A stretch of DNA of 64,000 nt from Ancylostoma caninum (GCA_037903475.1 JBAJFG010000269.1:62001-126000); one strand, 5' to 3'; shown: positions 10,963-22,695, numbered from the stretch's first letter. Program-made: numbers and translations. Notes: generated by a model from the letters alone, not told the origin.

Positions 10963-12306
10963 ATCGAATATAACCTTTGAATAATCGAATATATTCGAAC
11001 AGTACACGCTGTCGAATATTCGAATTCGGATGTATTCGAACACGGTGTCCTTCTCGGATATTCGACCATTCGAAAATTCGAATATTCGATTTTTTCGGAT
11101 ATTTATTCGAATACGAATATTCGGTTATAACTATAGTAAGTTTCATTTGCCGTTTAGGATTTCTCATAATTTCCTCATGAGTGGAAGCTTGTGCTGCTGT
11201 GGAGTTGGTCCTTTATCGATTTTAGAACTGCAACTAGTTGAAATTTCTAAGCTTGTGAACGCCTATCTCTCTTGAGGTCTGTAACCATCACTAAAAGATC
11301 GTGAACTGGATGTCCGTGAAAAGGCTTTTTCTTTGATATATCTGTGTTGTAGTCCAACAAAACGAGCCAAGGTAGTGATGTAGAGGTGTTGACGCGGTGA
11401 AAATAATGTTGGGTGCAGTGATTCAGTTACTTTGATCATGAATGAGCTTCCAGCTATCAACAAAAAAGCGCCAGCGATACCAAAAAAAAAAACATTGCGT
11501 GTTACCCCGTTCCTCATAATTACTTCTTTTATCCGGTCCAACTGCATGCTTGTACGTTGAATGTGAAAACGAACAGAACTTCCATAACAAGAAGTCGGGG
11601 TATGTTTGCCAGAAAGGGTAATAAGAGGATCTCAAGATTTTGTGTGAAACTTGAATTCCATAATTGACGGTTATGTATTTGAAAAAAGTTTCAACGAAGC
11701 AGTAGTTGGAAATCAGCTAAATGTAGGGAAGAATGCTTATTATTAATGTTTGCAGTTCACCTATATAGATCTGGAGGAAAGGCTTAAATAAGAAGTTTAG
11801 TCAAAACTGCTGGTCTCTCAAGTATCTAGAAAAGTACATACGTAGATTTCACCAGAAAGATCATCGTCGCCAACGTCGTATAATTCGCAAAATTGCAGTT
11901 CCAAAGATTTCAAATGCGGTTGGCGGCTTTCGAACGCGTACAGAGATATGCGCAGGGTTTTGGTAAAATTGAGATTGAAATAAGAAATTGGACTGGAGTT
12001 TCAATTGGAACGGTTCTTCAGCGAGAAAGTAGAACTAAAATAACAGTTGTGAAGCAAAACTTAAAATATTCGAATATTCGACTTTCCGAATAATCCTGGA
12101 TCCGCGAATTTTCGAATATTGCGGGGCCATCGAATTTTTGAATTTCGAACTTTCAAATTTTTCGGCACCTCTGAGCTTTCGAATATTCGAATTTTCGAGT
12201 ATTCGAACAAATCGAACAAGTATTATTAATTTTATTCGGATCGGTCAAACCTCTAGTATTCGAATTGATAAGTATTCGAATTTTATTCGATTCGGTCAAA
12301 CCTCTA
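10963..12306. repeat. TTCGAA-rich dispersed element, copy 1
   Basis: About 1.35 kb element in the same orientation as the copy at 55235-56797. Both ends are packed with the palindromic word TTCGAATATTCGAA and variants (10965-11120 and 12065-12306). The unique core aligns with the other copy: for example CATGAGTGGAAGCTTGTGCT at about 11177 and at about 55658, and the stretch around CCGTTCCTCAT. The right end reads ATTCGATTCGGTCAAACCTC, and GGTCAAACCTCTAGTAT occurs twice there (12246 and 12294), a partial duplication of the terminus. No transposase is seen. Probably a non-autonomous DNA transposon with long repetitive inverted ends. Confidence 0.65.
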
Positions 12307-12769
12307 GTATCTAACCACAAATCAAAGAGAGAATTAAGCAAACCCTCCGCATGCATGAATTTCAGTCATGAAAAGAAAACGGCCGGCGACAGGGGCTATC
12401 CCAACAGTGAACAGAGAGGCAAGCAGCAAAAGTAACAAACCAAAACCAACATGCCACGCCTCCCATTCTCTGGACGAAACTAGCAGGTGCTAGACCATAT
12501 ACGGGAAAAGGTGACCAGAATACCGCCCATTTCCAAGACTGTCTTTAGCGGTAGCTATTTTAGACCTAGTCTAACCGCTAACATCGGGTGGTTGACACTA
12601 GGGAAATGCCACTGCATATACGGTTAGAATATGCAGACCAGCAGCGAATTTTCGGATGTTAGGTACTCCTACGCCCTAACAATTCGCAGCTGGAACTACC
12701 CGAGTAACTTAGAAGAAAAATGTTCAGAGAGGGAGGATAGCCAGCAATCAACTTGTAGGAGGCGAACTA
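12307..12769. other. Unassigned stretch
   Basis: No gene or element recognised. It may include unreadable 5' sequence of the LINE fragment that follows. Confidence 0.35.
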
Positions 12770-13640
12770 TTGAACCTTCGAGAATCGGTGAAAAGAGAAT
12801 TTGCATCTAAAATCTCAAAATATTCGGAAACTATAGTTTTGCTCAATGTTCTGATGGATCCTTGCCGTGCAATGTTGAATGGTTTTCAAGAAGGGAAATC
12901 CACGGTAACTGCTATGATCCAGTCACTTAATGACTGGACTTCCTTCTTGGATGACGGCAAAAATGTTGACATAATTTATTTCGATTTTGCTAAAGCATTT
13001 GATAGACTCTCACATTCGAAGCTTCTGCATAAACTTAATCTGATTGGCATACATCTTCGAATAGTGTCCTGGCTCAGTTTCTTCCTATCCGATAGGACTT
13101 TTTCGCTGCTTGTCAACGCATCTTATTCTGAACCGAGGCTAGTCCATAGCGGTGTACCCCAGGGAGGGGTGCTTTCTCCCACGTTGTTTGTTATATACAT
13201 CTACGATTTATTACTAGAACTCTCCCAACGTGGTGTATAGAACAAAGGTCTTATTATGAGAGCTGAGCAGTTGATATAGACTCCGTGAACACCTACGAAA
13301 GCTAATTGAATTCTGGGGAGGTTGGACCATATATTCTTTTAGACTAGTGCCCCTACGGGACGCTAGAAAGTGTGGTTGTGGCAGCCACTTGAGGTTCATG
13401 TCAAAACTACTGGGTGCGAAAATAAGTTCCCGTGCCCTCTCTAAAGCTGTGCTTTCTGCCTTTATCCTTGAATCTTATGCAGAGTATTTTATACAATTTT
13501 GAAGCACTTTCCACTCTTTACTTGGGAAAATCGAGTTAATAGTTAATAGTCAAGCATTAGAGATCAGAAAAAAAGTATCCATTAGACAGAAAACCGTAAT
13601 TTTGACACCCTCTTCTCGATAGTTTTTACCGAAATAGAGG
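12770..13640 (+). pseudogene. CR1/jockey-type LINE fragment (reverse transcriptase)
   Basis: Plus-strand RT fragment with an open 156-codon piece at 12770-13240. It shows NGFQEGKSTVTAMIQSLNDW, then VDIIYFDFAKAFDRLSHSKL (first catalytic aspartate), SDRTFSLLVN and SGVPQGGVLSPTLFVIYIYD. The FADD box that should follow is absent; the frame ends at LSQRGV. Further on, at about 13440-13560, a decayed C-terminal thumb/connection region is readable (KAVLSAFILESYAEYFIQFW), corresponding to the PILEYxSxIWSP region of these proteins. It is closest among its neighbours to the LINE at 4.1-6.3 kb, whose stop after TLND corresponds to a tryptophan here (SLNDW). Truncated and inactive. Confidence 0.75.
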
Positions 13641-14514
13641 TGCCCAAAACTGTTCGAGAGATCTGCGCCTGATGCCATGCCAGTAGCAAGCGCTCAGTGA
13701 TGATCTTCTGGATTTAGCAACTACGTCATTGACTACCATTACTCCCAAGCTTCTGCCAGAACTTCCTTCATTGGTCGGAAGCAGCAATCATTTCACAGAT
13801 ATGAGCACTATTAGACAATGGACAGTGCTCCAATAAAGGTAGAAGCTCAAAACAGTTAAACAGATTATGAACTAATGCGAGGTGCAGCTCCGCTACTTCC
13901 TGTCAACATGCCGAGGAAACGACTGCGATGTGCGCTGTAGATTGGTCCTGTCTTCTTTACTCAATTAAACATGTTATAGTTTGACGCGAATGCACCAAAA
14001 CAGCATACCGCAATAATAACATCGGCTTTTACCCTATACGAGCTTCTCGAAACTTTCCATTTCTTCGGGCCATAGGGAACATCAAAATTAAACCGGAAAT
14101 GAAAAACAGCAGGAAAACGGAAAATCCCGCTCATTTGAGAAATCAATTCAGCAGCTGTAGTACTACGCATCCCTGTGAGAAAGTCATCAGTGTTATACCA
14201 GCAAATCGCAGAAAAAAATCTATTTTCCAAAGAGTAAGAACGATGTAACAGCGAGTTTCGAGAACGTTAGCTTTAGCGACCTCGTGCACACCAACTTCTG
14301 CACACAGCTCAGTTTTTTTTTTGGAAATAGCAGATATAATACTTAGCTCAATTCTTGTCAAAACCGTATTGCAGCGGATTATTTCTACATGTTCACATCC
14401 GACCCCAGCCTCATCATTGAACTAATTCCACAAATTCTACTTCTGTTAATCACCAACACCACCATCCAAATCCGAAATCCATAGACTAACCGTACCCTCT
14501 GTCTTGAAATCACC
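13641..14514. other. Unassigned stretch
   Basis: No gene recognised. Short overlapping frames at 13961-14361 on the minus strand have no family motif and are probably chance. Confidence 0.35.
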
Positions 14515-16250
14515 GTGCAAGGCGGGTTCCATCAAGCCTTCTCAACTCGGAGGATCCCTTCATTGAAATAGCCATGCAAAGCGGGTTTCCTCCGTGCTTC
14601 CCAAGTCCGAGTACACCCCCTCGAATTCTATCCGCAGTGCGGGTTCGCATCCTTTCCGGGTCTGAGGAGCCTCCTCGAAGCCTCTGCAATGCGGGTTTCC
14701 TTCGACATTCCCAGGTCTCAGGACTCCCCCTCCCCCTAGAAGTTTCTGCAATGTGGGTTCCCTTTGACCTTTTCATATGGGAGCACCCCCTCTCTGATGT
14801 CTCCCTTCAATGAGGGTTTCCTTCGAACTTCTAAATTCCAGGAAGAACTCCTTCCTGAAGTCTTGAGGCCGAGCGGGTTTTCTTCGACCTTGTCAGATTC
14901 AAGGACATCCTCTCGAAGTCTCCCTTCAATGTGGAACTCTTCGACCTTGTAAGATCCTGAGTCCCTCTCCCTGATGTTTCCCTGCAATGCGGGTTCCCTT
15001 TTACTTTCCCAGATCTAAGGGCCCCCCCCCTCGGAGTCCCTGCAATGCGGATTTTCTTCGACCTTTTCAGATGCAAGCACCCCCTCCCTGTGTCTTCCTG
15101 CAATACGGGTTTCCTTCGATCCTCTCAATCCCAAGGAGACCCTTCCTGAAATTTTTATGCAGCGCATGTTCTCTTCAACCTTGTAAGATCCAGGTCTCTC
15201 TTCCTGATCTCTACTCGCGATGCGGACTTCCATCGACCTTCTCAAGACTAAGGATTCCCTCCCTGATGTCTCCCTTCAGTGAGGGTACCCTTCGACCTTC
15301 TTAATTCCAAGGAGACGCTGAAATCTTCATGCAGCGCGTTTTCTCTTCAACCTTGTATAATCCAGATCCCTCTTCCTGATGCAATGCGGTTTCCCATCGA
15401 CCTCAAGACTAAGGATCCCTCTCCCTAATGCTAACCTGCAAGGCGGGTTCTCTTCGACCTTCCAAAATCCAAGGACAACCTCCTCGAAGTCTTCCTTCAG
15501 TACGGGTTCCCTTCGACTTTTTCATCTCCAAGGAGACTCTCCCTGATCCCAGTTCCAAGAAGACCCTTCCTAAAGTCTTCATGCTCCATGGGTTCTTTTC
15601 GACCTTGTAAAATCCAAGGACCCCTCCCCCTCGGAGTCTCCTTTCAATATGGGTCCTCTTCGGGCTTTTCAGACTCAAGCACCCCCTCCCTGGTTGCCCT
15701 CCTGTAATGCGGGTGTCGTTCGACCTTCTCAATCATGCAGCGCAGGTTCTCTTCAACCTTATAGGATCCAGATTCGCCCTCCTCGATGTCTCCCTGCAAC
15801 GCGGGTTCCCTTCGACTTTCCCAGGTCTGAGGATCCCCCTTCGAAGTCTCCCCACAATGTGAGTTCCCTACGACATTCCCAATTCCATGAACCTCCTCCC
15901 TGATGCCTCCAATCAATGCGGGTTCCCGTCGACCTTTCTAAATCTGAGGACTCCCCTCGAAGTCTCTGCAATGAGGGCTCTCACGTTCAGATGCAAGCCC
16001 CCCCCTTCCCTGATGTTAAACTGCAAGGCGAATTTCTCTTTGCCTTCTCAATTCCAAGAAGACCCTCTCTGAAGTCTACATGACGCGCGGGTTCTCTTCG
16101 ATTTTTCCAGATTTGGGTATTCCCTGTCGAAGTGTCCCCACAATGCGGGTTCCCATCGACCTTCTCAAGTGTGAAGACTCCCGTTCGAAGTCTCTCTGCA
16201 GTGCGGGTTCCCTTCGACCTTCTCAAATCCAAGTGGGTTCTCTTAGAAAG
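14515..16250. repeat. Satellite array, domain 1, ~58-bp unit
   Basis: Diverged tandem repeat with a unit of about 56-62 bp. The most conserved word is CAATGCGGGTTCCCTTCGAC, followed by a variable C-rich part ending in TCCCTGATGTCTCC or CTCGAAGTCTCC. Starts of the word recur near 14686, 14748, 14808, 14930, 14987, 15043 and 15100. About 29 units are present. The many 60-110-codon frames on both strands are by-products: unit length is not a constant multiple of three, and the same peptide words appear in different frames. Confidence 0.85.
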
Positions 16251-17330
16251 GCCTGGTGCAGCACACTTCCCCATTAATGTCCTCCTTGAAACAGGGTTCC
16301 TTGTGACCTCTCAACTCAGTGGATTCCCTTGTTGGCATCTTCCTGCAAAGCGGGTAAACTTAGAAAAGCTCGGTCCAGCATACTTCCTCGTTAATGTCCT
16401 CCTTCAATCACGGTTCCCGGTGACTCTCTTAACTCAATGGATCCCCTTCTTGACATCTTCCTGTAAGGTTCGTTCAATGAGACCGTCTCGGTACAGTATA
16501 CCTTCCCGTTGATGTCGTCCTCCAACCAGGGTTCCCTCTGACTCTCTCAACTCACTGGATCCCTCTGACATCTTTTTGCAAAGAGGTTTCCTTAGAAAGG
16601 CTCGGTCCAGCATACTTCCCTATTAATGTCCTCCTTCAAACAGGGTTCCCCGTGACTCTGTCAACTCAGTGGATTCCCTTATTGGCATGTTCCTGCAGAG
16701 CGGATAACATCAGAAAACTCGGTCCAGCATACTTCCCCGTTAATGTACTCCTTCAAACAGGGTTCCTTGTGACACTCTCAACATAGTGGATCCTCCTCTT
16801 TACGGGTTCCGCCAACCAGGGTCCCCCCTTGCAATTTCAACTCATTGGATCCCCACCTCGATGTCTTTCTACAGATTGGATTCCCTGAGACGGTATCGGT
16901 CCAGTTTCGTGTTCATGTCCTCCTCTAACCCAGGTTCCCTGCGATTCTCAACTCTGTGAACCATCTCATTCAAGTTTTACCACAGGAGATTCCCTGCTAC
17001 ATTCCCAGTTCAATGGATTTTCTTCTGAACGTCTTCCTACCGAGCGGGTTTCCTTAAACAGTCTCGATCTAGTATACCTCACTTTTCATGTCCTCCTGCA
17101 ACCAGGATTCTCTATGGCTCTCTCAACTTGATGGATATCCTTCTTAATGCCGTTCCAGCGGTAGTTCCTTGAGCTTTTCATGTCCATCTCCATCATGGGT
17201 TCCAGTTACACTTTCAACTCCGCTCCTTAACGTCTTCCTGCGTCTTCTTCCAACTCGGGTCCCCTACGACACTCAACTTTTCTGAGACATTCCCAACTCG
17301 GTGCATCACCTTGTAGATGTCTTCCCATAT
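16251..17330. repeat. Satellite array, domain 2, ~117-bp dimeric unit
   Basis: Continuation of the same array in which two variant monomers alternate as a higher-order unit of about 117 bp. One half carries CGGTCCAGCATACTTCC and GTTAATGTCCTCCTTCAA; the other carries CTCAACTCAGTGGAT and CATCTTCCTGCAAAGCGGG. The CAGCATACTTCC word falls near 16258, 16376, 16493, 16608 and 16725. Units become more diverged towards 17330. Confidence 0.8.
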
Positions 17331-17815
17331 TCATAACCGAAGTTCCAACTAATTATCAAAACCAACTAATTATCAAGAAAACCGCATGCCTTGCTCATCA
17401 CGGTCACGACTCCAACGTGAATGGCGAACAAGCGACGCTCACTGTAGTTACAGTTCACGCCCAGGTATTCTCTATGCAGCGATAAGGTGGGTGGGATGCA
17501 AAACCGTAACAAAAACATTTGTATTTATAGAAAACACAATGCGAGGAAACCTTTGAGAAATTCTCTCGGCCTTCTCAACTGTTCTACTTCGCAACTACGC
17601 ATCTCTTCATTTCTTTTGACGTTTGGAAACGTCTTGACGTTGACAACTGACCACCCACTGACAACCTACATAATCTGACACTTCCATAAATACAATGCAT
17701 TGACCTTCAGGATCGTGATATCGGCCTACATGAACTCGACCACTCTAATGAGGCTCTCAAACGTCTGCCGCAGCTGCGGCAAAGTGAGAGCGTTGTCAAA
17801 GAGAATACCCTTCCT
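17331..17815. other. Unassigned stretch
   Basis: Flank of the satellite. No gene or element recognised. Confidence 0.35.
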
Positions 17816-18034
17816 AAAGGGGCTTGCACACTTTTGCCGCGGCGGCACTGCCGCCACCGCGGCAAGAGTTATCGCTCGGCGACAATATGGCTCCACTGCC
17901 ATCCCTTGTCGCGCGCCCCAGGGCGCGGTCGCGACCAAAAAGTAAGGAAGCTCTTGTCGTTGCCGCGGCGGCAGGGCCGCGACTATGCATCATCATGGGT
18001 GGCGTCGCCGCGGCAAAAATCTGCAAGACCCTCA
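17816..18034. mobile_element. GC-rich MITE with CTTGCA inverted ends
   Basis: About 215 bp with inverted ends. Left: GGGGCTTGCACACTTTTGCC. Right, reverse-complemented: AGGGTCTTGCAGATTTTTGC. GCCGCGG words and their complements lie inside (17836-17870, 17958-17976 and 18006-18020). Much richer in G+C than its surroundings. No coding capacity and no clear target duplication. Probably a small non-autonomous DNA transposon. Confidence 0.55.
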
Positions 18035-18167
18035 ATGTCGCTGAGCACCGTCTCGGCAAGAAATTGAAAACCCTGCTCTTGCCTGATCCACACCGCAGCC
18101 ATATCGCCAGCCTATGCTTACAAGGGAAGGATACTTGGGGAGGGGAAGGCAAAATCGAAATGGGATG

Positions 18168-18512
18168 TATATTGCCAAATGCAGTTTATGACGCTGATCT
18201 CAAACCTGTATTTTTTTTGCTGCGGAGCCCTCTAGGAAGAGTTACATGGTGAACAGAGAACATCCTAGCTTGTTCAAGGCTGAAAGATCGCGTGGAACTA
18301 TGCGAATATGAGCAAGCTTTGAGCTGGAATCAGTTTCGATCGATTGGCGAGTTGGCAATAGTGCTCGCACTTTTATTCAATAGAATATACTTCGGAAGTC
18401 AAATTTGGGCGGTGTAGACAAGCCAAAATTATGCCACGAAGCTCCCCTTCCGCAGCAAAAAAAAAGGAAAACGGATTTGAGATCAGCATCATGAACTGCA
18501 TATAACAGTTTG
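18168..18512. repeat. Inverted repeat with 60-bp arms
   Basis: The arms are 18168-18232 and 18443-18512. Shared words are GCTGATCTCAAA and TTTTTTTGCTGCGGA, inverted on the other side. Between them is about 210 bp of unrelated sequence. It could be a foldback element or two oppositely oriented copies of a short dispersed repeat. No duplication was found at its edges. Confidence 0.5.
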
Positions 18513-19129
18513 CATTTCGTCACGAGTTGTAGGAATCCCCGTAGTATCCTTTCCTGATTAGCCATGGGCAACTTTCGAAGCTGTAAAAGTCAGAAAAACT
18601 TCAAAAAAGGAATGGACGAAGAACTCTTCCCTGCACTCGCGTATCCGAATGCTTGACGAAAGCGTTACTTACGGTTGTTGCGCATCAAAATTGACAAGTT
18701 GGCCCGAAATCTCACGAAGTTTTCGCATTGCCACGATGCAGTGGGGACGACGTACATATGTTCGTGCGACTGCCACGATGACAAAACCATTAACATTCGC
18801 TACCCGTCGAAAACTCGCTTCTTTCTGCTCTGCCATTGTATGTGGTCAAGTCAGATATTACCCGCAGCAACAACAAGTGACATCGAAGCGGTCGGCGACC
18901 AGATGGCCGTGGCGAGATCATACCAACTCCAGAACGCCGCGTCGTCTAACCAAAGCAACTGGTGCCGGTTTGGGCGCTCCAGCTCCAGAGCGGTTTCATG
19001 CGCTACAGCAAAACATGGCGAGAGTATTGCATTCGACGACCCCTCGTTCACATCGCGCTCGGAACCATACTCTTGATAAAGGCTTGTCGGCTGTTTTTGG
19101 TACATGACCGACTGCCTCTCTGTAGTCTT
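18513..19129. other. Unassigned stretch
   Basis: Contains overlapping open frames of 133-152 codons on the plus strand (18649-19107) with no recognisable motif and no splice-bounded structure. Left unassigned. Confidence 0.3.
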
Positions 19130-19131
19130 TA

Positions 19132-19295
19132 CAGGGAGCGTCAATTACGACTGCACTTCTCCGTGGCCTGGAGCGCCGCACCATCAACGCGGCGCGGGCG
19201 AGGCAACACCTAACGTTCACAGCGTCCAGCTCTGCCGCGTAGATGGTGCGGTACTCCAGGCCGCGTTGAGGTGCCGTCGTGATTGGCGTTCCCTG
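19132..19295. mobile_element. TA-flanked foldback MITE, copy 1
   Basis: A 164-bp element starting CAGGGAGCGTCAATTACGAC and ending, on the complement, CAGGGAACGCCAATCACGAC. It is flanked by TA at 19130-19131 and 19296-19297. The arms continue inward with GGCCTGGAG and GCACCAT words, making a near-complete foldback. TA duplication and CAGGG ends fit a Tc1/mariner-mobilised MITE. A second copy is at 20895-21066. Confidence 0.75.
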
Positions 19296-19297
19296 TA

Positions 19298-20894
19298 GCT
19301 CAAGGAGCGCCTATGGGGCACTTTGTCTACAATTACGACCGCAGTGGTATTGACCAGTCCTTCGGCTGGTCCGATCGATTTTTTGCACCTTCTTCTGTAA
19401 GCCTTAATATAATATGTGATCCCTTCTATCTTGGTGTCTCGCTACTGCCTCCGATTGAACCAGCCCATCGTCCGTCCACACGGCCTTTGGTTTTATATGG
19501 TTACATACTATGTACTATAGATACAGTACCTCACAGAATTCGCTCTAATTTCACAAATAGCGGTTATTCGATGTGAAGCACGCAAATTTTGTATTCAGTT
19601 TGTACCATACCATCATTTTTGTGAAATTATGGTGGGATTGCTGCAGGAAGTCGGAGGAAAATGCTGATTCCAGCAGAAAAGCGGTAATATCAAAGAATAT
19701 GATACTGATAGTCGTGTTCAGCATCTAAAAACCCGCTATGCGCAGTTTCAGAAAATTCTGTGAAATAATATATCTGCTGCATACCTACTGTAATTCTACT
19801 AAAATGGAATTATTGTAAGAAACATAGTGTCCAGCACTTGGAATACCCCCCCCCCCCCATGAATAGTTTCAGTTTTTTTTTTGAGGATTCCCGCCACAAA
19901 AACAAGGGATGGTACAAGACGAACACGGAATTTGTATTCAACACATCAAATAACCCGTATCTGCGGAATTCGAGGGAATTGTGGGAGGTACCGAATCTAC
20001 ACTATACAACCAGTAACCATACAGAAGAAACCAAAGGCGTGTAGGAGGCCAAATCTGGCCGGCCAAAGATGGCTGGACTTGGCCACGCCGGAATTCGCCC
20101 TCGGTATAGGATACCTGCGCTGGCTTCTATTGTTAGAAGGTGCGTGTTAGAACTGGAGATGAAGCGCCGCTCATCCCTGTTGGCTCTGTGACCAGCAATC
20201 AGCCAAAATGCGTGCTCTCTCCGAGATGATGAAGAGATGGAATGAAGTTCATGGATCTCCTCACTCAGCTCCACAGGCCGCTGCGCGTACACCCTCACCA
20301 ACATCTAGAGCAATGTGCACAACTGTTAAAAACTTTATTGAACTTCATCATAGCGCTGAACAAATTGAACGAACCATGACCAAAAATTGGACGTCAACAA
20401 TTCTAGAACACAAAGAAAAACTTAACTAACTCATTTCCAGCAACATCCATAGCCAGCATGATGGGGGTTCTGCAGGCTTTGAACTCTTAAACAGTAACAA
20501 TGAGCGTTGGAACCTCTTTGCGACTGCAAGTACTGTCCTTCTCGAAAACAGACGAATTCCGCACGCATTTTCATAGCGTCGCACCCGTAGAATCGAGGCG
20601 GGACCTACTTGAACACCCACACTTGAAAAGCATGTAGCGCGTGTGCACTATGATAGCTACTGTAGTAGCGAACCATGAAGCCTGATGCCGGATGGCGTTG
20701 CTCTAACACTAATCCACATCCAGCCCCACAAATTTTTGGAGAAATTGTTTTTCCCGAATCTTTGCACCGTTGGTTTTTTTTTGAGGTGGTGAACACGAGT
20801 GTCGCACACATTTCGTACAGTAGCCCCATTTTTTACGGTCACGACAGACACGCGGTCAATGCGATGCTTCACAGTATCCCTCAAGTTTTACATA
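19298..20894. other. Unassigned stretch with dispersed short repeats
   Basis: No gene recognised. A dispersed GGTACC-containing sequence (GGGAGGTACCGAATCTACAC near 19983) recurs in related form at about 21230 and 25870. C and T runs occur near 19845-19885. Frames at 19838-20310 and 20426-20884 overlap on both strands and carry no motif. Confidence 0.35.
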
Positions 20895-21066
20895 CAGGGA
20901 GTGTCAAGCACGACTGCACCTCTCTGCCTCTCTGCGTGCTGGAGCGCCGCACCATCTACGCGGCGCGGTCGAGGCAACGCTCAACGTCTATAGCGCTCAT
21001 CCGCGCCTCGTCGCTGGTGTGGCGCTCCACGCCACGGATAGGTGCAATAGTGATTGCAGTTTCCTG
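20895..21066. mobile_element. TA-flanked foldback MITE, copy 2
   Basis: A 172-bp relative of the element at 19132-19295. It starts CAGGGAGTGTCAAGCACGAC; its far end on the complement reads CAGGAAACTGCAATCAC. It is flanked by TA at 20893-20894 and 21067-21068. The inner arm words GGAGCGCCGCACCATC and GGTGTGGCGCTCC are inverted copies. Same orientation as copy 1, about 1.6 kb away. Confidence 0.72.
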
Positions 21067-21576
21067 TAAAGAGGTAGTTTCATGCGCCGATAATGACTAA
21101 CAACTACTTCGTATGACACTGCCACTTTTCTGCCAAAATCGACTATTTGTCTCGGTTCCTACATGAGATCACACTGTAAAATTCGTGTTGGCACCTCAAA
21201 GAACACTGATAAATTCGAGGAGATTCAATGAGGTACCGTATCTGTCGTATCCTTACAGAAACCTTACAAAAATGGGGTTACGGTGCAGAACGATGTCCGT
21301 GTTCGGCATATCAAATGAAAAAAAAACCATGCGAAATTTCAGCAAAGAAATGTTTTCGAAAATTTCGGGGCCCTGAAGGAATAGTGGCAAAGAGAATATG
21401 CTGAGCGAGAAAAAAATTGAATCCTGCTTATCTCACAAAAAGTGATGCTCAAGAAAAAAGAAGTTAACAGTTTGCCTGAATTGCAAATGTATTCAAAGAA
21501 AAAACCAAACGAAACCAAAATGAAATGAAATTGGAATAAAAGAAGAACCAAAAGAAGGAAACAGTGGCTCAAATCC
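21067..21576. other. Unassigned stretch
   Basis: No gene. At 21225-21300 it contains GAGGTACCGTATCTGTCGTA, a dispersed word also seen near 25870 in altered form. Confidence 0.35.
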
Positions 21577-21762
21577 GGTTGCACGAGAGACGTTCCCCAA
21601 CCACGACCAGAGCTCGCCGCGCACCGCACCGCGAGTCCTCTCGCTCTCTGCATCTCCGACTTCTAAGGGGTCCCTGTGCTGCCTCCACTCACCACCCACC
21701 TGTCTGTGCTCTACCTCCTCGCGGCCGCCGCAACGCAGATGGGAAACGTATCTCATGTAATC
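21577..21762. mobile_element. MITE with 7-9-bp target duplication, copy 1
   Basis: A 186-bp element with inverted ends GGTTGCACGAGAGACGTT and, on the complement of the right side, GATTACATGAGATACGTT. The flanks repeat CTCAAAT directly at 21568-21574 and 21763-21769. A second copy sits at 62832-63010 with a different flanking duplication. No coding capacity. The duplication length points to a Mutator-like (9-11 bp) or hAT (8 bp) transposase. Confidence 0.7.
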
Positions 21763-21769
21763 CTCAAAT

Positions 21770-22440
21770 TTACCTGATTCTGAAAACATGCCCATCCAAG
21801 CGTTTCCTTGCGAAACACATGAAGAAACATCCGCCTTGTCAACCTTAGTCAGAACTTGTTGGAACTTCTTGTGACCAGGATCCCATCTGCAAACCAATAG
21901 TTACAAAGCGGAAACGAATCATTCAGGAAGAACCGTAGCTCATGGTTAATTCTATCTACATATGACTTCCTTTAACCTGTTAGCAAACACGCAATTGCAT
22001 GTTTCCACACTCTCAAGCTCTGGATTTCTTCCGCCCCGAAAATTTCTATGAAAGTCTCAGTAAACAGTAAGTAGGTAATGGATTTCTACATATAATCACA
22101 CTGATGCAGAAATATCACTGTATTTGTCATATAAGAACAACGCTGAGACCGTTGAGGTTTTATGAACTATGCGAAAAATGAGCGGCTCACAAGTAAGTCG
22201 CACGCTCGTCAACGGGATCAATCCAATAATTATTTGAAATCCTCCATCGAAAAAAAAAACCTACGATAAATCCCCTCATCTCTAAACACGCATCTGGTGC
22301 ATCGAACGTCGGCTTTTTCATGCGCCTGGAGTTGTTGCAGCAGCCTGCTTCTCATGCTTTCACCATAACTTCCTGAAACAAGGGAATGTAATTAAAAGGT
22401 AAGTTCTATAAATAAATATCTGAGCCAAAAATGTACATCA
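21770..22440. other. Unassigned stretch
   Basis: No gene or element recognised beyond short A runs. Confidence 0.35.
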
Positions 22441-22442
22441 AC

Positions 22443-22695
22443 AAAGAAGAAAAAAAGGAAGAGATTGGGGAACAAAGAAAGGAAGAACGAAAAGAAATAG
22501 GAAGAAGAGAAAGAAGAAGAAAGAAGAGGAAGAAGGAAGAAGAGGAAAAGGAATGAGAGAGAAAAAAGAAGGCTGAAGAAGAAGAATGTCCTAAGAAAAC
22601 GAAAGCAACAAAAACAGCAACAAGAATGATAACAAGGTAGAAACAATAGTAAACGCAACAACAACAATAACGGTAACAAAAACTGCAATATCAAT
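22443..22695. repeat. Polypurine tract followed by CAA-rich run
   Basis: From 22443 to about 22600 the plus strand is almost only A and G (AAG, GAAGAA and GGAAGA words). From 22605 to 22695 it turns into CAACAA/AACAA-rich DNA. The minus-strand 100-codon frame here (Phe/Leu/Ser-rich) is a by-product of this composition, not a gene. Confidence 0.8.

Noticed and set aside
14510..16512. Many overlapping 60-126-codon frames on both strands
   Set aside because: They come from the satellite unit. The same peptide words turn up in different frames and on both strands, and unit length varies, so no protein is maintained.
18649..19144. 133-152-codon overlapping frames
   Set aside because: Frames overlap on both strands with no family motif; no splice or start context favours one.
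22392..22694. 100-codon Leu/Phe/Ser-rich minus-strand frame resembling membrane segments
   Set aside because: Direct by-product of a polypurine tract and CAA-rich run.
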